Positions 25,318 to 33,637 of a stretch of DNA of 64,000 bases are shown one piece after another. How positions within the stretch are numbered: the first letter of the stretch is position 1; each line of letters opens with the position of its first letter. Origin of the DNA: CAG-411 sp963643465 (GTDB lineage Bacteria > Bacillota > Clostridia > Lachnospirales > Lachnospiraceae); assembly GCA_963643465.1 (NCBI GenBank), contig CAVIJT010000008.1, positions 62,001 to 126,000 of the forward strand. Reading direction: 5' to 3'. A program made the translations under genes and the position numbers. Below the pieces are notes generated by a model that saw only the letters and a program-made list of their open reading frames with translations, was not told where the DNA came from and ran no database searches.

Positions 25318-28300
25318 ATGAGTTATGATTATTCAGAAAATATTTTAGTCCAAGAAAGTGCTGGTCACCTTCTTAGGGATGAGCTTGGTTGGAGAGTCGA
25401 GCTTGCTTATAATACAGAAGTTCTTGGAGAAAATGGTACTTTTGGGCGGAAATCTTACAAAGACATTCTTTTGGTACGTTATTTTAAAGATGCATTGCAG
25501 AGATTGAATCCATGGATGACACCAACACTTGAAGAGGATGCGTTAAAGACATTTACGAGGCATCTTTCTACATCCTCTTTAATGCAGATTAATGAGGAAA
25601 AATACGGTTATATTCGTGACGGGATTCCGGTAAAGGTAAAGAAACAGAATGGACAGATAGAAGAAAAGAGAGCGATGGTGATTGATTTTGAACATCCAAA
25701 TGATGAAGAGCGAAATCAATTTCTTGCCATAAAAGAACTTAAAATTCATGGGGATTTGTACCGTAGACGTACGGACATTGTAGGGTTTGTGAACGGAATT
25801 CCACTCCTTTTTATTGAATTGAAAAAGAATTCTGTGGATGTACAGAATGCATATACGGATAACTATACAGATTATCTCGATACAATACCGCATCTTTTCT
25901 ACTATAATGCATTTTTGATGCTTTCGAATGGAACAGAGGCAAAGGTAGGAACACTGGGGAGTAAATATGAATTTTTTCATGAGTGGAAGCGTCTTTCTGA
26001 ACAGGAAGAGGGAAGCGTAGCACTGGAAACAATGCTTCGGGGGATTTGTAAGAAAGAGAATTTTCTTGATTTATTGGAGAATTTTATTTTGTATGATCAT
26101 TCTGACGGAAAGACAGTTAAGATCCTCGCAAGAAATCACCAGTATCTTGGTGTGAATGAAGCGGTAAAGGCGTATGAATCCCGTAAACTTAACAATGGTA
26201 AACTTGGTGTATTTTGGCATACACAGGGCTCTGGAAAAAGCTACTCTATGGTATTTCTTTCTCAAAAAATCCGTAGAAAGTTTGTTGGTTCTCCTACAAT
26301 CGTTGTACTTACGGACAGAGAAGAATTGAATACACAGATATCGGATACTTTTGAAAATTGTGGTTTGCTTGGTAAGACAAAGGCATCAAAATTTGTTGCG
26401 ACAAGTGGAGATGATTTGATAAAAAAATTAAAAGGTAATCCAAGCTTTATATTTACTCTTATCCAGAAATTTAATAAAAAGACAGAAGAACCGATTATTC
26501 CAGATCATGAGATCATTATTATGTCGGATGAAGCACACAGAAGTCAGTATGGAGTATTTGCGGATAATATGGTAGCACTTTTGCCAACAGCTTCCCGCAT
26601 TGGTTTTACAGGGACTCCTCTTTTATCAAATGATAATATTACAGAACGTACATTTGGTGGGTATATATCAATTTATGATTTTAAACGTGCAGTGGAAGAT
26701 AAGGCTACAGTTCCTCTTTACTACGAGAACAGAGGCGATAAAATATTAGATATCAAAAATCCGGATATTACGGATAAAATTCTTGATGCAATTGAGGCAG
26801 CTGATTTGGGTGAAGAGCAGGAAGAAAAACTGGAGCATGAATTTGAAAAAGAAATCCATTTGCTGACAGCAGAGCCTAGACTGCGTTCGGTGGCGAAGGA
26901 TTTTGTATCGTATTATTCAGATTTGTGGACAAGTGGAAAAGCTATGTTTGTATGCTTGAATAAGGTTACCTGCGTTCGCATGTATAATTATGTACAGGAA
27001 TATTGGCAAGAGGAAATCGAGAAACTAGAGGAGGAACGTAAGACTGCATCTCAGCAAGAAAACTTAGAACTGAACCGTAAAATAAAGTGGATGAAGGAAA
27101 CGGAGATGGCAGTTGTTATTTCTCAAGAACAGAATGAGATTCAGACATTTAAAAAGTGGAATCTAGATATAAAATTACATCGTGAGAAAATGGAGAGAAG
27201 AGAGCTTGATAAAGAATTTAAAGACAAAGATAATCCATTAAGAGTTGTCTTTGTGTGTGCGATGTGGCTTACCGGCTTCGATGTGAAATGTTTGTCTTGT
27301 CTTTACTTGGACAAGCCTTTGAAGGCGCATACTTTGATGCAGACCATTGCAAGGGCAAATCGTGTGGATGAAGGAAAAAGTAATGGTCTTATCATAGATT
27401 ATATTGGAATTGTAAAAGCACTTCGAAAAGCTCTAGCTGACTATACAGCAAATGTAGGAGGGAGAAGCACAGATCCAACTATTGATAAGGGAAAATTAAT
27501 TGAGCATGTATTGGAAGTCATAGCTGCTGCAGAGGAATTCCTGCGGTATAAAAACTTTAAACTGAAAGCTCTAGTTGAAGCAAAGGATTTTGCAAAGTTG
27601 GCATTATTACAAACTGCAGCTAATGCGGTATCAGAAAGTAGAGAGACGAAGAAACAGTTCATGACATACGGCAATGAGATGAATCGGATGATGAAGTATC
27701 TTGATAGACATGATATTTCAGATGAAGACAGAAAAAAGAAAGATGCAATTATTGCCATTTGTGATGAATTAAAGAAAAAGAAGAAGCATATTGATAACAT
27801 TGATTTGATGGTACAGATTAATGGTATTTTGGGTGATTATATAATAATAGAGCAAACACCTGAAGATAGAAGTTTTGCAAAGCGTTTTGATATTAGTAAG
27901 ATTGATTTTGATTTATTGCGCAAAGAGTTTGCTAAAGTGAAAAGAAAAAATCTTATGATGATGGATTTGGATGAACTTATTCGTGTGCGTTTGGATGGTA
28001 TGCTGAAAGAAAATCCAAGACGTGTAGACTATTATGAACGTTACCAGAAGATTATTGAGGAATATAATAACGAACAGGATAGAGCTAATATTGAAAAAAC
28101 ATTTATGGAGCTTATGGATTTAGCTAATTCTATGAATCAGGAAGAGCAGAGATATGTCAGAGAGGGATTTTCCAATGATGAAGAATTATCTCTCTACGAT
28201 ATGCTGTTTGATGAAAATCTTTCAAAGGAAGATATTAAGAAGATTAAGAAAGTTGCTGTAGATTTACTTGCTAAGATTAAGGGAAAGATAGCGGAGCTGG

Positions 28301-28461
28301 ATCATTGGACAGATAAACAAGAGACTAAGGCAGAGATAGATACACTTATTGGAAAAATATTGTGGGAAGAATTGCCGGAAAGTTATTCGGATAGTGCGAT
28401 ATTTACATATAGACAGAAAATTTATGAGTATGTGTATATGAGGTATAAGGAAGTGGCATAG
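25318..28461 (+). CDS. hsdR: Type I restriction endonuclease subunit R (system 1)
   Basis: This 1047-residue motor-nuclease has an N-terminal PD-(D/E)XK domain, with D in RRRTDIVGF and the ELKK catalytic pair near residue 165. The superfamily 2 helicase domains follow, with Walker A TQGSGKS near 302 and DEAH near 403, and later helicase motifs around FVCAMWLTGFDVKCLS and LMQTIARANR. The C-terminal about 300 residues are helical and bind the HsdM2S core. It translocates DNA and cuts remote from unmethylated sites. The gene is intact and has AGGAGG before its ATG. It follows the broken accessory gene and precedes an Mrr-type nuclease by 20 nt. Confidence 0.94.
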   Translation: MSYDYSENILVQESAGHLLRDELGWRVELAYNTEVLGENGTFGRKSYKDILLVRYFKDALQRLNPWMTPTLEEDALKTFTRHLSTSSLMQINEEKYGYIRDGIPVKVKKQNGQIEEKRAMVIDFEHPNDEERNQFLAIKELKIHGDLYRRRTDIVGFVNGIPLLFIELKKNSVDVQNAYTDNYTDYLDTIPHLFYYNAFLMLSNGTEAKVGTLGSKYEFFHEWKRLSEQEEGSVALETMLRGICKKENFLDLLENFILYDHSDGKTVKILARNHQYLGVNEAVKAYESRKLNNGKLGVFWHTQGSGKSYSMVFLSQKIRRKFVGSPTIVVLTDREELNTQISDTFENCGLLGKTKASKFVATSGDDLIKKLKGNPSFIFTLIQKFNKKTEEPIIPDHEIIIMSDEAHRSQYGVFADNMVALLPTASRIGFTGTPLLSNDNITERTFGGYISIYDFKRAVEDKATVPLYYENRGDKILDIKNPDITDKILDAIEAADLGEEQEEKLEHEFEKEIHLLTAEPRLRSVAKDFVSYYSDLWTSGKAMFVCLNKVTCVRMYNYVQEYWQEEIEKLEEERKTASQQENLELNRKIKWMKETEMAVVISQEQNEIQTFKKWNLDIKLHREKMERRELDKEFKDKDNPLRVVFVCAMWLTGFDVKCLSCLYLDKPLKAHTLMQTIARANRVDEGKSNGLIIDYIGIVKALRKALADYTANVGGRSTDPTIDKGKLIEHVLEVIAAAEEFLRYKNFKLKALVEAKDFAKLALLQTAANAVSESRETKKQFMTYGNEMNRMMKYLDRHDISDEDRKKKDAIIAICDELKKKKKHIDNIDLMVQINGILGDYIIIEQTPEDRSFAKRFDISKIDFDLLRKEFAKVKRKNLMMMDLDELIRVRLDGMLKENPRRVDYYERYQKIIEEYNNEQDRANIEKTFMELMDLANSMNQEEQRYVREGFSNDEELSLYDMLFDENLSKEDIKKIKKVAVDLLAKIKGKIAELDHWTDKQETKAEIDTLIGKILWEELPESYSDSAIFTYRQKIYEYVYMRYKEVA

Positions 28462-28481
28462 AACATGATTGGAGGTATACG

Positions 28482-29507
28482 ATGAGCATTTGGTTATTTA
28501 GAGCTGGTAAGAATGGTGAATATGAAGAAAAGTTTTTGGCAGATAATAGAATTTATCTTACTTGGAGTGATTTGAAAATTGATCTGAAGAATTATAAAGA
28601 TAGAACTGTACATTTGCAGAAATTGCAGGAGTTATATCCGGCTGAAAAAATAAATACGCTAAAAAACTGGGAATCACAAATATATCCAATTGCTCATCGG
28701 ATGGAAATTGGAGATTGGATTGTGTTACCTAGTAAGCGTACAAGTACAATTCATATTGGAAAAATCATTGGTGAATATACATACGATGCCAATAATGGCA
28801 ATCCATATTATCATTATAGAAACATAGATTGGTTTGCAAAAGATATTCCGAGAAGCAATTTTGATCAAGACATTTTATATTCGTTTGGAGCTTTTATGAC
28901 TGTTTGTAAAATTACAAGAAATGATGCAGAAAACAGAATTAAGGCTATGGCGGCAAATCACTGGAAAGTTCCAGGAACATCAAGTGTAGCATTTCCAGAG
29001 GCAGAAGACACACAAACAGATTCATCTACCAACTTGGAAGAAGCAATTCAGGATGCTATAGCAAGGTATATTATTCAGAAGTTTAAAGGCTATAAAATGG
29101 AAATTCTAATAGAGGAGATTTTGAAAGCAAAAGGATTTACAGTATATCATAGTAAACAAGGAGCTGACGGAGGAAAAGATTTGCTAGCTTCCGGTGGGGA
29201 GATGGGATTTGGCTCACCTAAGATTTGTGTTCAAGTAAAAACACAAGATTCGCCAGTTGACAGACCTACATTAGATCAATTAGGTGGTGTGATGAATAAT
29301 GTACAGGCTGAGTATGGTTTGCTTGTATCATGGAATGGATTTAAGGATAGTGTTGCAAGAGAGGAAGGCAATCAATTCTTCAAAATTCGTTTGTGGGATT
29401 CTACAGATATTATTAAAGAATTATTTGATAATTACGAGAAATTAAGCCCTGCAATTAAGGCTGAAATACCACTCAAGCAGATTTGGATATTGAGCGAGGA
29501 AGAATAG
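28482..29507 (+). CDS. Mrr-type restriction endonuclease with N-terminal reader-like domain
   Basis: This 341-residue protein begins with about 165 residues containing GDWIVLPSKRTSTIHIGKIIGEY, which resemble the modified-base reader domains of EVE/PUA or McrB-N type. A linker rich in acidic residues leads to a C-terminal Mrr catalytic domain: GADGGKDLL (catalytic D near residue 228) and ICVQVKTQ (QxK near 250-252). Mrr-family enzymes cut modified or foreign DNA. It follows hsdR by 20 nt with GGAGG and is probably in the same transcript, which would pair type I restriction with a type IV-like nuclease. Its target modification is unknown. Confidence 0.8.
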   Translation: MSIWLFRAGKNGEYEEKFLADNRIYLTWSDLKIDLKNYKDRTVHLQKLQELYPAEKINTLKNWESQIYPIAHRMEIGDWIVLPSKRTSTIHIGKIIGEYTYDANNGNPYYHYRNIDWFAKDIPRSNFDQDILYSFGAFMTVCKITRNDAENRIKAMAANHWKVPGTSSVAFPEAEDTQTDSSTNLEEAIQDAIARYIIQKFKGYKMEILIEEILKAKGFTVYHSKQGADGGKDLLASGGEMGFGSPKICVQVKTQDSPVDRPTLDQLGGVMNNVQAEYGLLVSWNGFKDSVAREEGNQFFKIRLWDSTDIIKELFDNYEKLSPAIKAEIPLKQIWILSEEE

Positions 29508-29551
29508 TTATATATGTTCAGTTTTAATATATTTTTGCCTTATAGAAATAG

Positions 29552-29641
29552 CTATAAGGGTATTTTGTATTCTGTGTCAAGAACGTTCTTGACCAGAAGC
29601 AATAGCATACAGTTGATAATGTAAATGATTATATTGTTCAT
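29552..29641 (-). CDS. Tiny hydrophobic peptide antisense to RT leader
   Basis: This 29-codon minus-strand gene encodes MNNIIIYIINCMLLLLVKNV followed by a short polar tail with D, E and K. It forms one membrane-spanning helix with a charged end, the shape of type I toxin peptides (Fst, TisB, Ldr classes). It has its own signals: promoter TTGTAT-18-TATAAT at 29666-29695, Shine-Dalgarno AAAGGAGG 7 nt before the ATG, and a stop inside the hairpin at 29538-29559. The open frame extends upstream to 29737, but the ribosome binding site defines the start. Its transcript would be antisense to the reverse transcriptase leader. Confidence 0.5.
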   Translation of the reverse strand: MNNIIIYIINCMLLLLVKNVLDTEYKIPL

Positions 29642-29665
29642 TGTATGTCCTCCTTTTACCAGTGA

Positions 29666-29695
29666 ATTATAGTAGCTGTTAATAATATTATACAA
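29666..29695 (-). promoter_or_regulatory. Minus-strand promoter of small peptide gene
   Basis: Read on the minus strand, TTGTAT (29695-29690), an 18-nt spacer and TATAAT (29671-29666) lie about 25 nt upstream of the peptide's ATG, leaving a short untranslated leader that holds AAAGGAGG. Confidence 0.55.
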
Positions 29696-29811
29696 TACAT
29701 CGTATTTGGAGGATGGTAGAGTTCCTTGTGAAAACAAGGTCCAATTGATTTTAATGCTTGCTGATATTAGATATCTACCGGTCGTTAGTCAGTAAGCTTT
29801 TAGGAGAAAAT

Positions 29812-31110
29812 ATGAGTAGAGAAGTATACAAAGATAAATATTATACACACTTTGATAAGAAAAAGCATCATAAGGATTATGAAGAAAGAGTAGAAAATAT
29901 TTCTTGGGTCGGTAAACATGGATTTTATCCTTTTATTCATTTTAGTATGAGTTTTAACAAGTACACAAATGCTTCTAATGGAAAAAAATATGTAAAGCCT
30001 AAGGAAAGAGATATTTATTATGCGGCTCATATTGATCGATATATCTATGAGTATTATGGAAACCGACTTAATAATAAATATAATGCTTATTTGAAAAAAA
30101 ACGGAATCAATCGTGTATCCACAGCGTACAGAAATTGTACTCCTGGAAAATGTAACATTGATTTTGCAAAAGAGGTATTTGAATTTATAGTAAAGTGTGA
30201 AACAGCTTATATTTTTGTGGGAGATTTTAGCAAATTCTTTGATAATTTGGATCACAAATATTTGAAAGAAAAGATAAAGCATGTTATAGGGAATGTTTCA
30301 TTAGATGCTGCTGATTATGCAATATATAAGAATTTGACACAATTTTCATATATTGAAGCAGATGATATTGAAAAAGAAAAAGGTCAGTTAAGACGTGATA
30401 TGCGTGAAATGGATAAATATTTTGACACACAAGAGTTTCATGAAATTAAGAAAAAGCATTTAAAAATTAATTCTAAGAATTATCAGATACCACAGGGCTC
30501 ATCGATTAGTGCAGTTTATTCAAATATTTATATGGTTGATTTTGATAAGAAAATTAATGATTTTGTTACTTCGAAGCGAGGAATGTACAGAAGATATTGC
30601 GATGATATTATTATGATAATACCTATGACCAAAGAGGATATATTAAATGGTGATGATAAAAAGGTGACCGAATTCGTTTATACTGTGAGAGATGAAATTC
30701 CTAATTTGGATTTAAATGCAGATAAAACAGAGCATTTCTTTTATAGTAATGGAACAGTGGAAAAGATATTAGGAGAAAGTAACCTTATAAATTATCTTGG
30801 ATTTACTTTTGATGGGAAAAATGTTCGTCTTAGAGATAAAAGTTTGTTTAAATATTATTGTAGGGTATATAGAAAAATAAAAAGAGTGAAGGAAACAAAA
30901 GATGAGAAAGGATTTAATGCTGGTAGAAAGGCTATATATCAATCATATACACATTTAGGAGTAGGAAAAAATCCGAGAGAACATGGAAATTTTCTTACAT
31001 ATGCATATAAGGCAGATAAGATTTTTAGTCAAAGTAAAGTGCTGAATTGTGAGATACGAAATCAAGTAAAGAGACATTGGCAGAAAATTGATAGTAAACT
31101 GAAAGGATAA
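29812..31110 (+). CDS. UG/DRT-class reverse transcriptase (possibly DRT2-like)
   Basis: This 432-residue protein has the reverse transcriptase motifs: VGDFSKFFDNLDH (motif A, catalytic D near residue 138), IPQGSSISAVYSNIYM (motif B), RRYCDDI (motif C, YCDD near 262), LNADKTEHFFY (motif D) and NYLGFTFDGK with LRDKSLFKYYCR (motif E region). It has no maturase, Cas1 or HNH domain, so it is not a group II intron or CRISPR enzyme; retron enzymes usually carry YADD. The single-gene layout, size, YCDD and long structured leader fit defence reverse transcriptases of the unknown groups, with DRT2 my best guess. Start ATG 29812 has AGGAG 5 nt upstream. Confidence 0.8.
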   Translation: MSREVYKDKYYTHFDKKKHHKDYEERVENISWVGKHGFYPFIHFSMSFNKYTNASNGKKYVKPKERDIYYAAHIDRYIYEYYGNRLNNKYNAYLKKNGINRVSTAYRNCTPGKCNIDFAKEVFEFIVKCETAYIFVGDFSKFFDNLDHKYLKEKIKHVIGNVSLDAADYAIYKNLTQFSYIEADDIEKEKGQLRRDMREMDKYFDTQEFHEIKKKHLKINSKNYQIPQGSSISAVYSNIYMVDFDKKINDFVTSKRGMYRRYCDDIIMIIPMTKEDILNGDDKKVTEFVYTVRDEIPNLDLNADKTEHFFYSNGTVEKILGESNLINYLGFTFDGKNVRLRDKSLFKYYCRVYRKIKRVKETKDEKGFNAGRKAIYQSYTHLGVGKNPREHGNFLTYAYKADKIFSQSKVLNCEIRNQVKRHWQKIDSKLKG

Positions 31111-31133
31111 TTTGCTGAAGGAGGTGCTCTCGA

Positions 31134-32786
31134 TTGGATGAAAACGCATTAAAGAAAATAATCGAACAAGGTGAAACAGCGACGGTGGAATTTAAGTCAT
31201 GGGTAAAAGCAGCTTCCATGAAGGAAAGAATTAATCTAGCGGTTCCTGAATTAATTGCCTTTGCGAATAGCAGAGGCGGTACGGTTTATATGGGTATTGA
31301 AGATGACGGAACAGTGACTGGATGCAATGGCAAGTATGACCTGCAAAATATCTGTGAATCCATTTATGATAAAACAAGACCACCAATGTTTACAGATATT
31401 GAGGAAATGGAATTTGATGGGAAGAAAATAATTGCCATATCAGTTGCATCGGATGGTAAAACATACGCCACAACAGATGGTAGATGTTTGAAAAGACTTG
31501 GAAAGAATTCAAAACCATATTATCCGGATGAGATGAGCCATATATATTCAATATCACAGACACCGGATTTTTCAAGCCAGATTATTGCCGAAAGTTCAGT
31601 TGACGATATTAATCTGATGGTTGTATATAGTTTAAAGGAAAAGCTGAAATTACGTGATCCAAGTTCAACATTACCAGAATTAGATGATATGGCTTTTCTA
31701 AGAGACCTTGGCTTGACTGCAGAAGATAACGGACAAATTAAACTTACTATAGCAGGATTATTGTTTGTGGGGAAAGATGCTTCGCTTCAAAAGTTATTGC
31801 CACAAGCGGAAGTGATTTATTTGCATTATGATAGAGAAAATTTGGAAGAGTATAATGCACGTTTGGATATGAAACAGCCAATCATCACAGTTCTTGATAG
31901 ACTTACAGAGAAAGTGCAGAATGATAATAAAATTCGGAATGTGCAAATTGGTTTATTTCGATTAGAAATAGCTGATTTTTCTGAAAAAGTATTTCAGGAG
32001 GCTTTATTAAACGCACTTTCGCACAGAGATTATCAGCAACTTGGAGCAGTATATGTAAAGCACTATCCGGACAAAATTGTAATTGAAAATCCAGGCGGAT
32101 TTCTTGACGGAATCACAGAAAAGAATATTATAACGCATCCTTCAGCACCAAGAAATAAGCTTATTGCAGAAACATTGCAGAGATTGAAGTATGTGCAGAG
32201 AACCGGACAAGGAGTGGATATTATTTTCAGGGAAATGGTAACAATGGGAAAACCATATCCGGTATATAGAGTGTTTAATGATGCTGTACAGCTTACAATA
32301 TTCAGTGCGACAGAGGATATTAATTTTGTGAAATTTATTGTGAATGAACAGGATCAAAAGCAAATTTTCTTTTCGCTTGCAGAACTGATGATTTTACGTT
32401 ACATTGCGGAGAATAAAAAGATAAAATTGGGTAAAGCACAACAATTGACGCAGGTTTCGGAAGATGAAGTACGGAAAAGTTTTGGCAATCTTATGAAATA
32501 TGGCTTAATTGAATTATCTGGAAGAGATTATATGCTAACAGCTCGAGTATATGAGATGGTGAAATCTGATGTTGAATATACAAGAGATAAAACCGTTCAG
32601 TATATAAGAGCGAAAGAAATGATTACAGAATATATTAAAAAGCATGGTTTTATAACCAAGTCAACTGTGCAGGAATTGTGTGGATTTAGCGAACAACAGG
32701 CTAGAAGAACTTTGGAAAAAATGAAAAGAGAGGAAATCATCAAATTAGCGAATGGAGGAAGATATGCACAATATGTATTCATGTAG
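31134..32786 (+). CDS. AlbA/Schlafen-domain ATP-binding protein
   Basis: This 550-residue protein has an N-terminal AlbA_2 (Schlafen-type) domain, TVEFKSWVKAASMKERINLA through SRGGTVYMGIEDDG (about 14-130), and a GHKL ATPase-like middle region with EALLNALSHRDYQQ and VIENPGGF (about 285-330). The C-terminal part contains two winged-helix-like segments (about 410-550). Such proteins are annotated as transcriptional regulators, and many sit in defence islands; the biochemical role here is unknown. Start is TTG 31134, supported by AAGGAGG 9 nt upstream. It follows the reverse transcriptase gene by 23 nt and may be its operon partner. Confidence 0.82.
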   Translation: MDENALKKIIEQGETATVEFKSWVKAASMKERINLAVPELIAFANSRGGTVYMGIEDDGTVTGCNGKYDLQNICESIYDKTRPPMFTDIEEMEFDGKKIIAISVASDGKTYATTDGRCLKRLGKNSKPYYPDEMSHIYSISQTPDFSSQIIAESSVDDINLMVVYSLKEKLKLRDPSSTLPELDDMAFLRDLGLTAEDNGQIKLTIAGLLFVGKDASLQKLLPQAEVIYLHYDRENLEEYNARLDMKQPIITVLDRLTEKVQNDNKIRNVQIGLFRLEIADFSEKVFQEALLNALSHRDYQQLGAVYVKHYPDKIVIENPGGFLDGITEKNIITHPSAPRNKLIAETLQRLKYVQRTGQGVDIIFREMVTMGKPYPVYRVFNDAVQLTIFSATEDINFVKFIVNEQDQKQIFFSLAELMILRYIAENKKIKLGKAQQLTQVSEDEVRKSFGNLMKYGLIELSGRDYMLTARVYEMVKSDVEYTRDKTVQYIRAKEMITEYIKKHGFITKSTVQELCGFSEQQARRTLEKMKREEIIKLANGGRYAQYVFM

Positions 32787-32788
32787 TT

Positions 32789-32833
32789 TAACTTGGCATT
32801 TTAATTTGTCATGCCGAGTTAAGCAACGAGTTA
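32789..32833 (+). repeat. Imperfect 45-bp direct repeat, copy A
   Basis: It aligns without gaps to 32888-32932 with 35 of 45 identical positions; both end in AACGAGTTA. Copy A forms a hairpin, TTAACTTGGCAT with ATGCCGAGTTAA, that copy B has largely lost. Confidence 0.6.
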
Positions 32834-32887
32834 GATGACAAGTTAAAAGAAGAGTAAAATGCATAAACCAGGTAATTAAGGCATTTT

Positions 32888-32932
32888 CAACTCGGTATTT
32901 TTATTTTTCATGACATATTAGGTAACGAGTTA
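32888..32932 (+). repeat. Imperfect 45-bp direct repeat, copy B
   Basis: Partner of 32789-32833, beginning 99 bp later. It shares TTTTCATGA-like and AACGAGTTA blocks. Both copies lie downstream of the AlbA-type gene. Confidence 0.6.
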
Positions 32933-33096
32933 AAAGTATTTATAAAACGGAATAGAAGCTATGGAATGGAAAATCGAGTAACATTCAATTTTGTGGCTGA
33001 ACAAGGAATTCTGTAGGGGAGTGACACTGAATGATTGATATATATACAGAAAAAAGAGACAAAAGGTTGGATTCTTAAAAATGACATGTATTTTAG

Positions 33097-33423
33097 CTTG
33101 CAAATATTCCGGATGATGTAAAAATCAGATTCAATATTTCTGATATAGTGATTGGAAGCAAAGTATATAATGCTTGGTGGAGCAAGGAGTATGAAAGGAG
33201 AGCAGATATTTTGCTTAATGACGATATCAGGAGCTTCATCAATTTCGAATTTTTCAATCAATATATGCTTTTCTTAAGAAATTGCGATGGACTCAATGTA
33301 TCTGATAAGAGTTTTAAAGTGTTGCAGCTTGATAATAACAGGACAACACAGGAAGAGGAGTTGGGATATGACGAGAAGACATTGCAATACTTGGCTAGTT
33401 TTAAAAGATATTCTACAGAATGA
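33097..33423 (+). pseudogene. Probable 5'-truncated gene fragment
   Basis: An open frame of 108 codons begins after a TAG at 33094 and reads LANIPDDVKIRFNISDIVIG, then YNAWWSKEYERRADILLNDD and an end with LGYDEKTLQYLASFKRYSTE. It has protein-like composition but no ATG and no Shine-Dalgarno; the first possible start is GTG 33148. The upstream sequence has stops in all frames. I do not recognise the family. It is probably the remnant of a larger gene disrupted by rearrangement in the island. Confidence 0.4.
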
Positions 33424-33485
33424 GTGATGAAATCATTGGTAGGTGAATTTACGCAAAATGAGAAGTGTTCTGTTAAGGGGTGCTT

Positions 33486-33635
33486 ATGGGTGGGTGCTTG
33501 TATAAGGATTGTTGCGTATCTGAACATCGGGATAATCTGAGGTGTGATAAGCCAGAAGTTGAAGATGTTGATACAGTCGGAGGAAGTACAAAAAATTATA
33601 TCAACTATTATAGGATAAAAGAAGGAGTGCGATAA
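33486..33635 (+). CDS. Short cysteine-containing ORF, possible gene remnant
   Basis: A 49-codon open frame, MGGCLYKDCCVSEHRDNLRC followed by a hydrophilic stretch, ends at a TAA that lies just before the TTG start of the next TIR gene. It has three clustered cysteines and no clear Shine-Dalgarno (AAGGGGTG is 7 nt upstream). It may be a relic or a small protein coupled to the TIR gene. Weak call. Confidence 0.25.
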   Translation: MGGCLYKDCCVSEHRDNLRCDKPEVEDVDTVGGSTKNYINYYRIKEGVR

Positions 33636-33637
33636 AA

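Larger units (their letters stand above)
29508..29811 (+). ncRNA. Candidate structured leader / non-coding RNA of reverse transcriptase
   Basis: These 304 nt directly upstream of the reverse transcriptase hold several strong pairings: CCTTATAG/CTATAAGG (29538-29559), a perfect 18-nt palindrome (29576-29593), a GAAA-tetraloop hairpin CCTTGT-GAAA-ACAAGG (29724-29739), and an enclosing stem GGTAGA (29715-29720) with TCTACC (29774-29779). DRT-class reverse transcriptases such as DRT2 use an upstream RNA of about this size as template. Whether this region is such a template is inference. It also carries an antisense small peptide gene. Confidence 0.45.
32787..33096 (+). other. 310-nt intergenic region with imperfect 45-bp repeats
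   Basis: No intact gene. It contains a 12-bp hairpin (32788-32822) and two 45-bp direct repeats that are 78 percent identical. Beyond 32940 the sequence looks like decayed coding DNA with many stops. Confidence 0.55.

Noticed and set aside
29812..31110. Group II intron or retron
   Set aside because: There is no maturase/HNH domain, no intron domain V-like end, and YCDD rather than the retron YADD. The leader lacks an obvious msr/msd pair with flanking a1/a2 repeats.
32789..32932. Type III (ToxIN) antitoxin repeats
   Set aside because: Only two diverged copies exist and the downstream open frame does not resemble ToxN.
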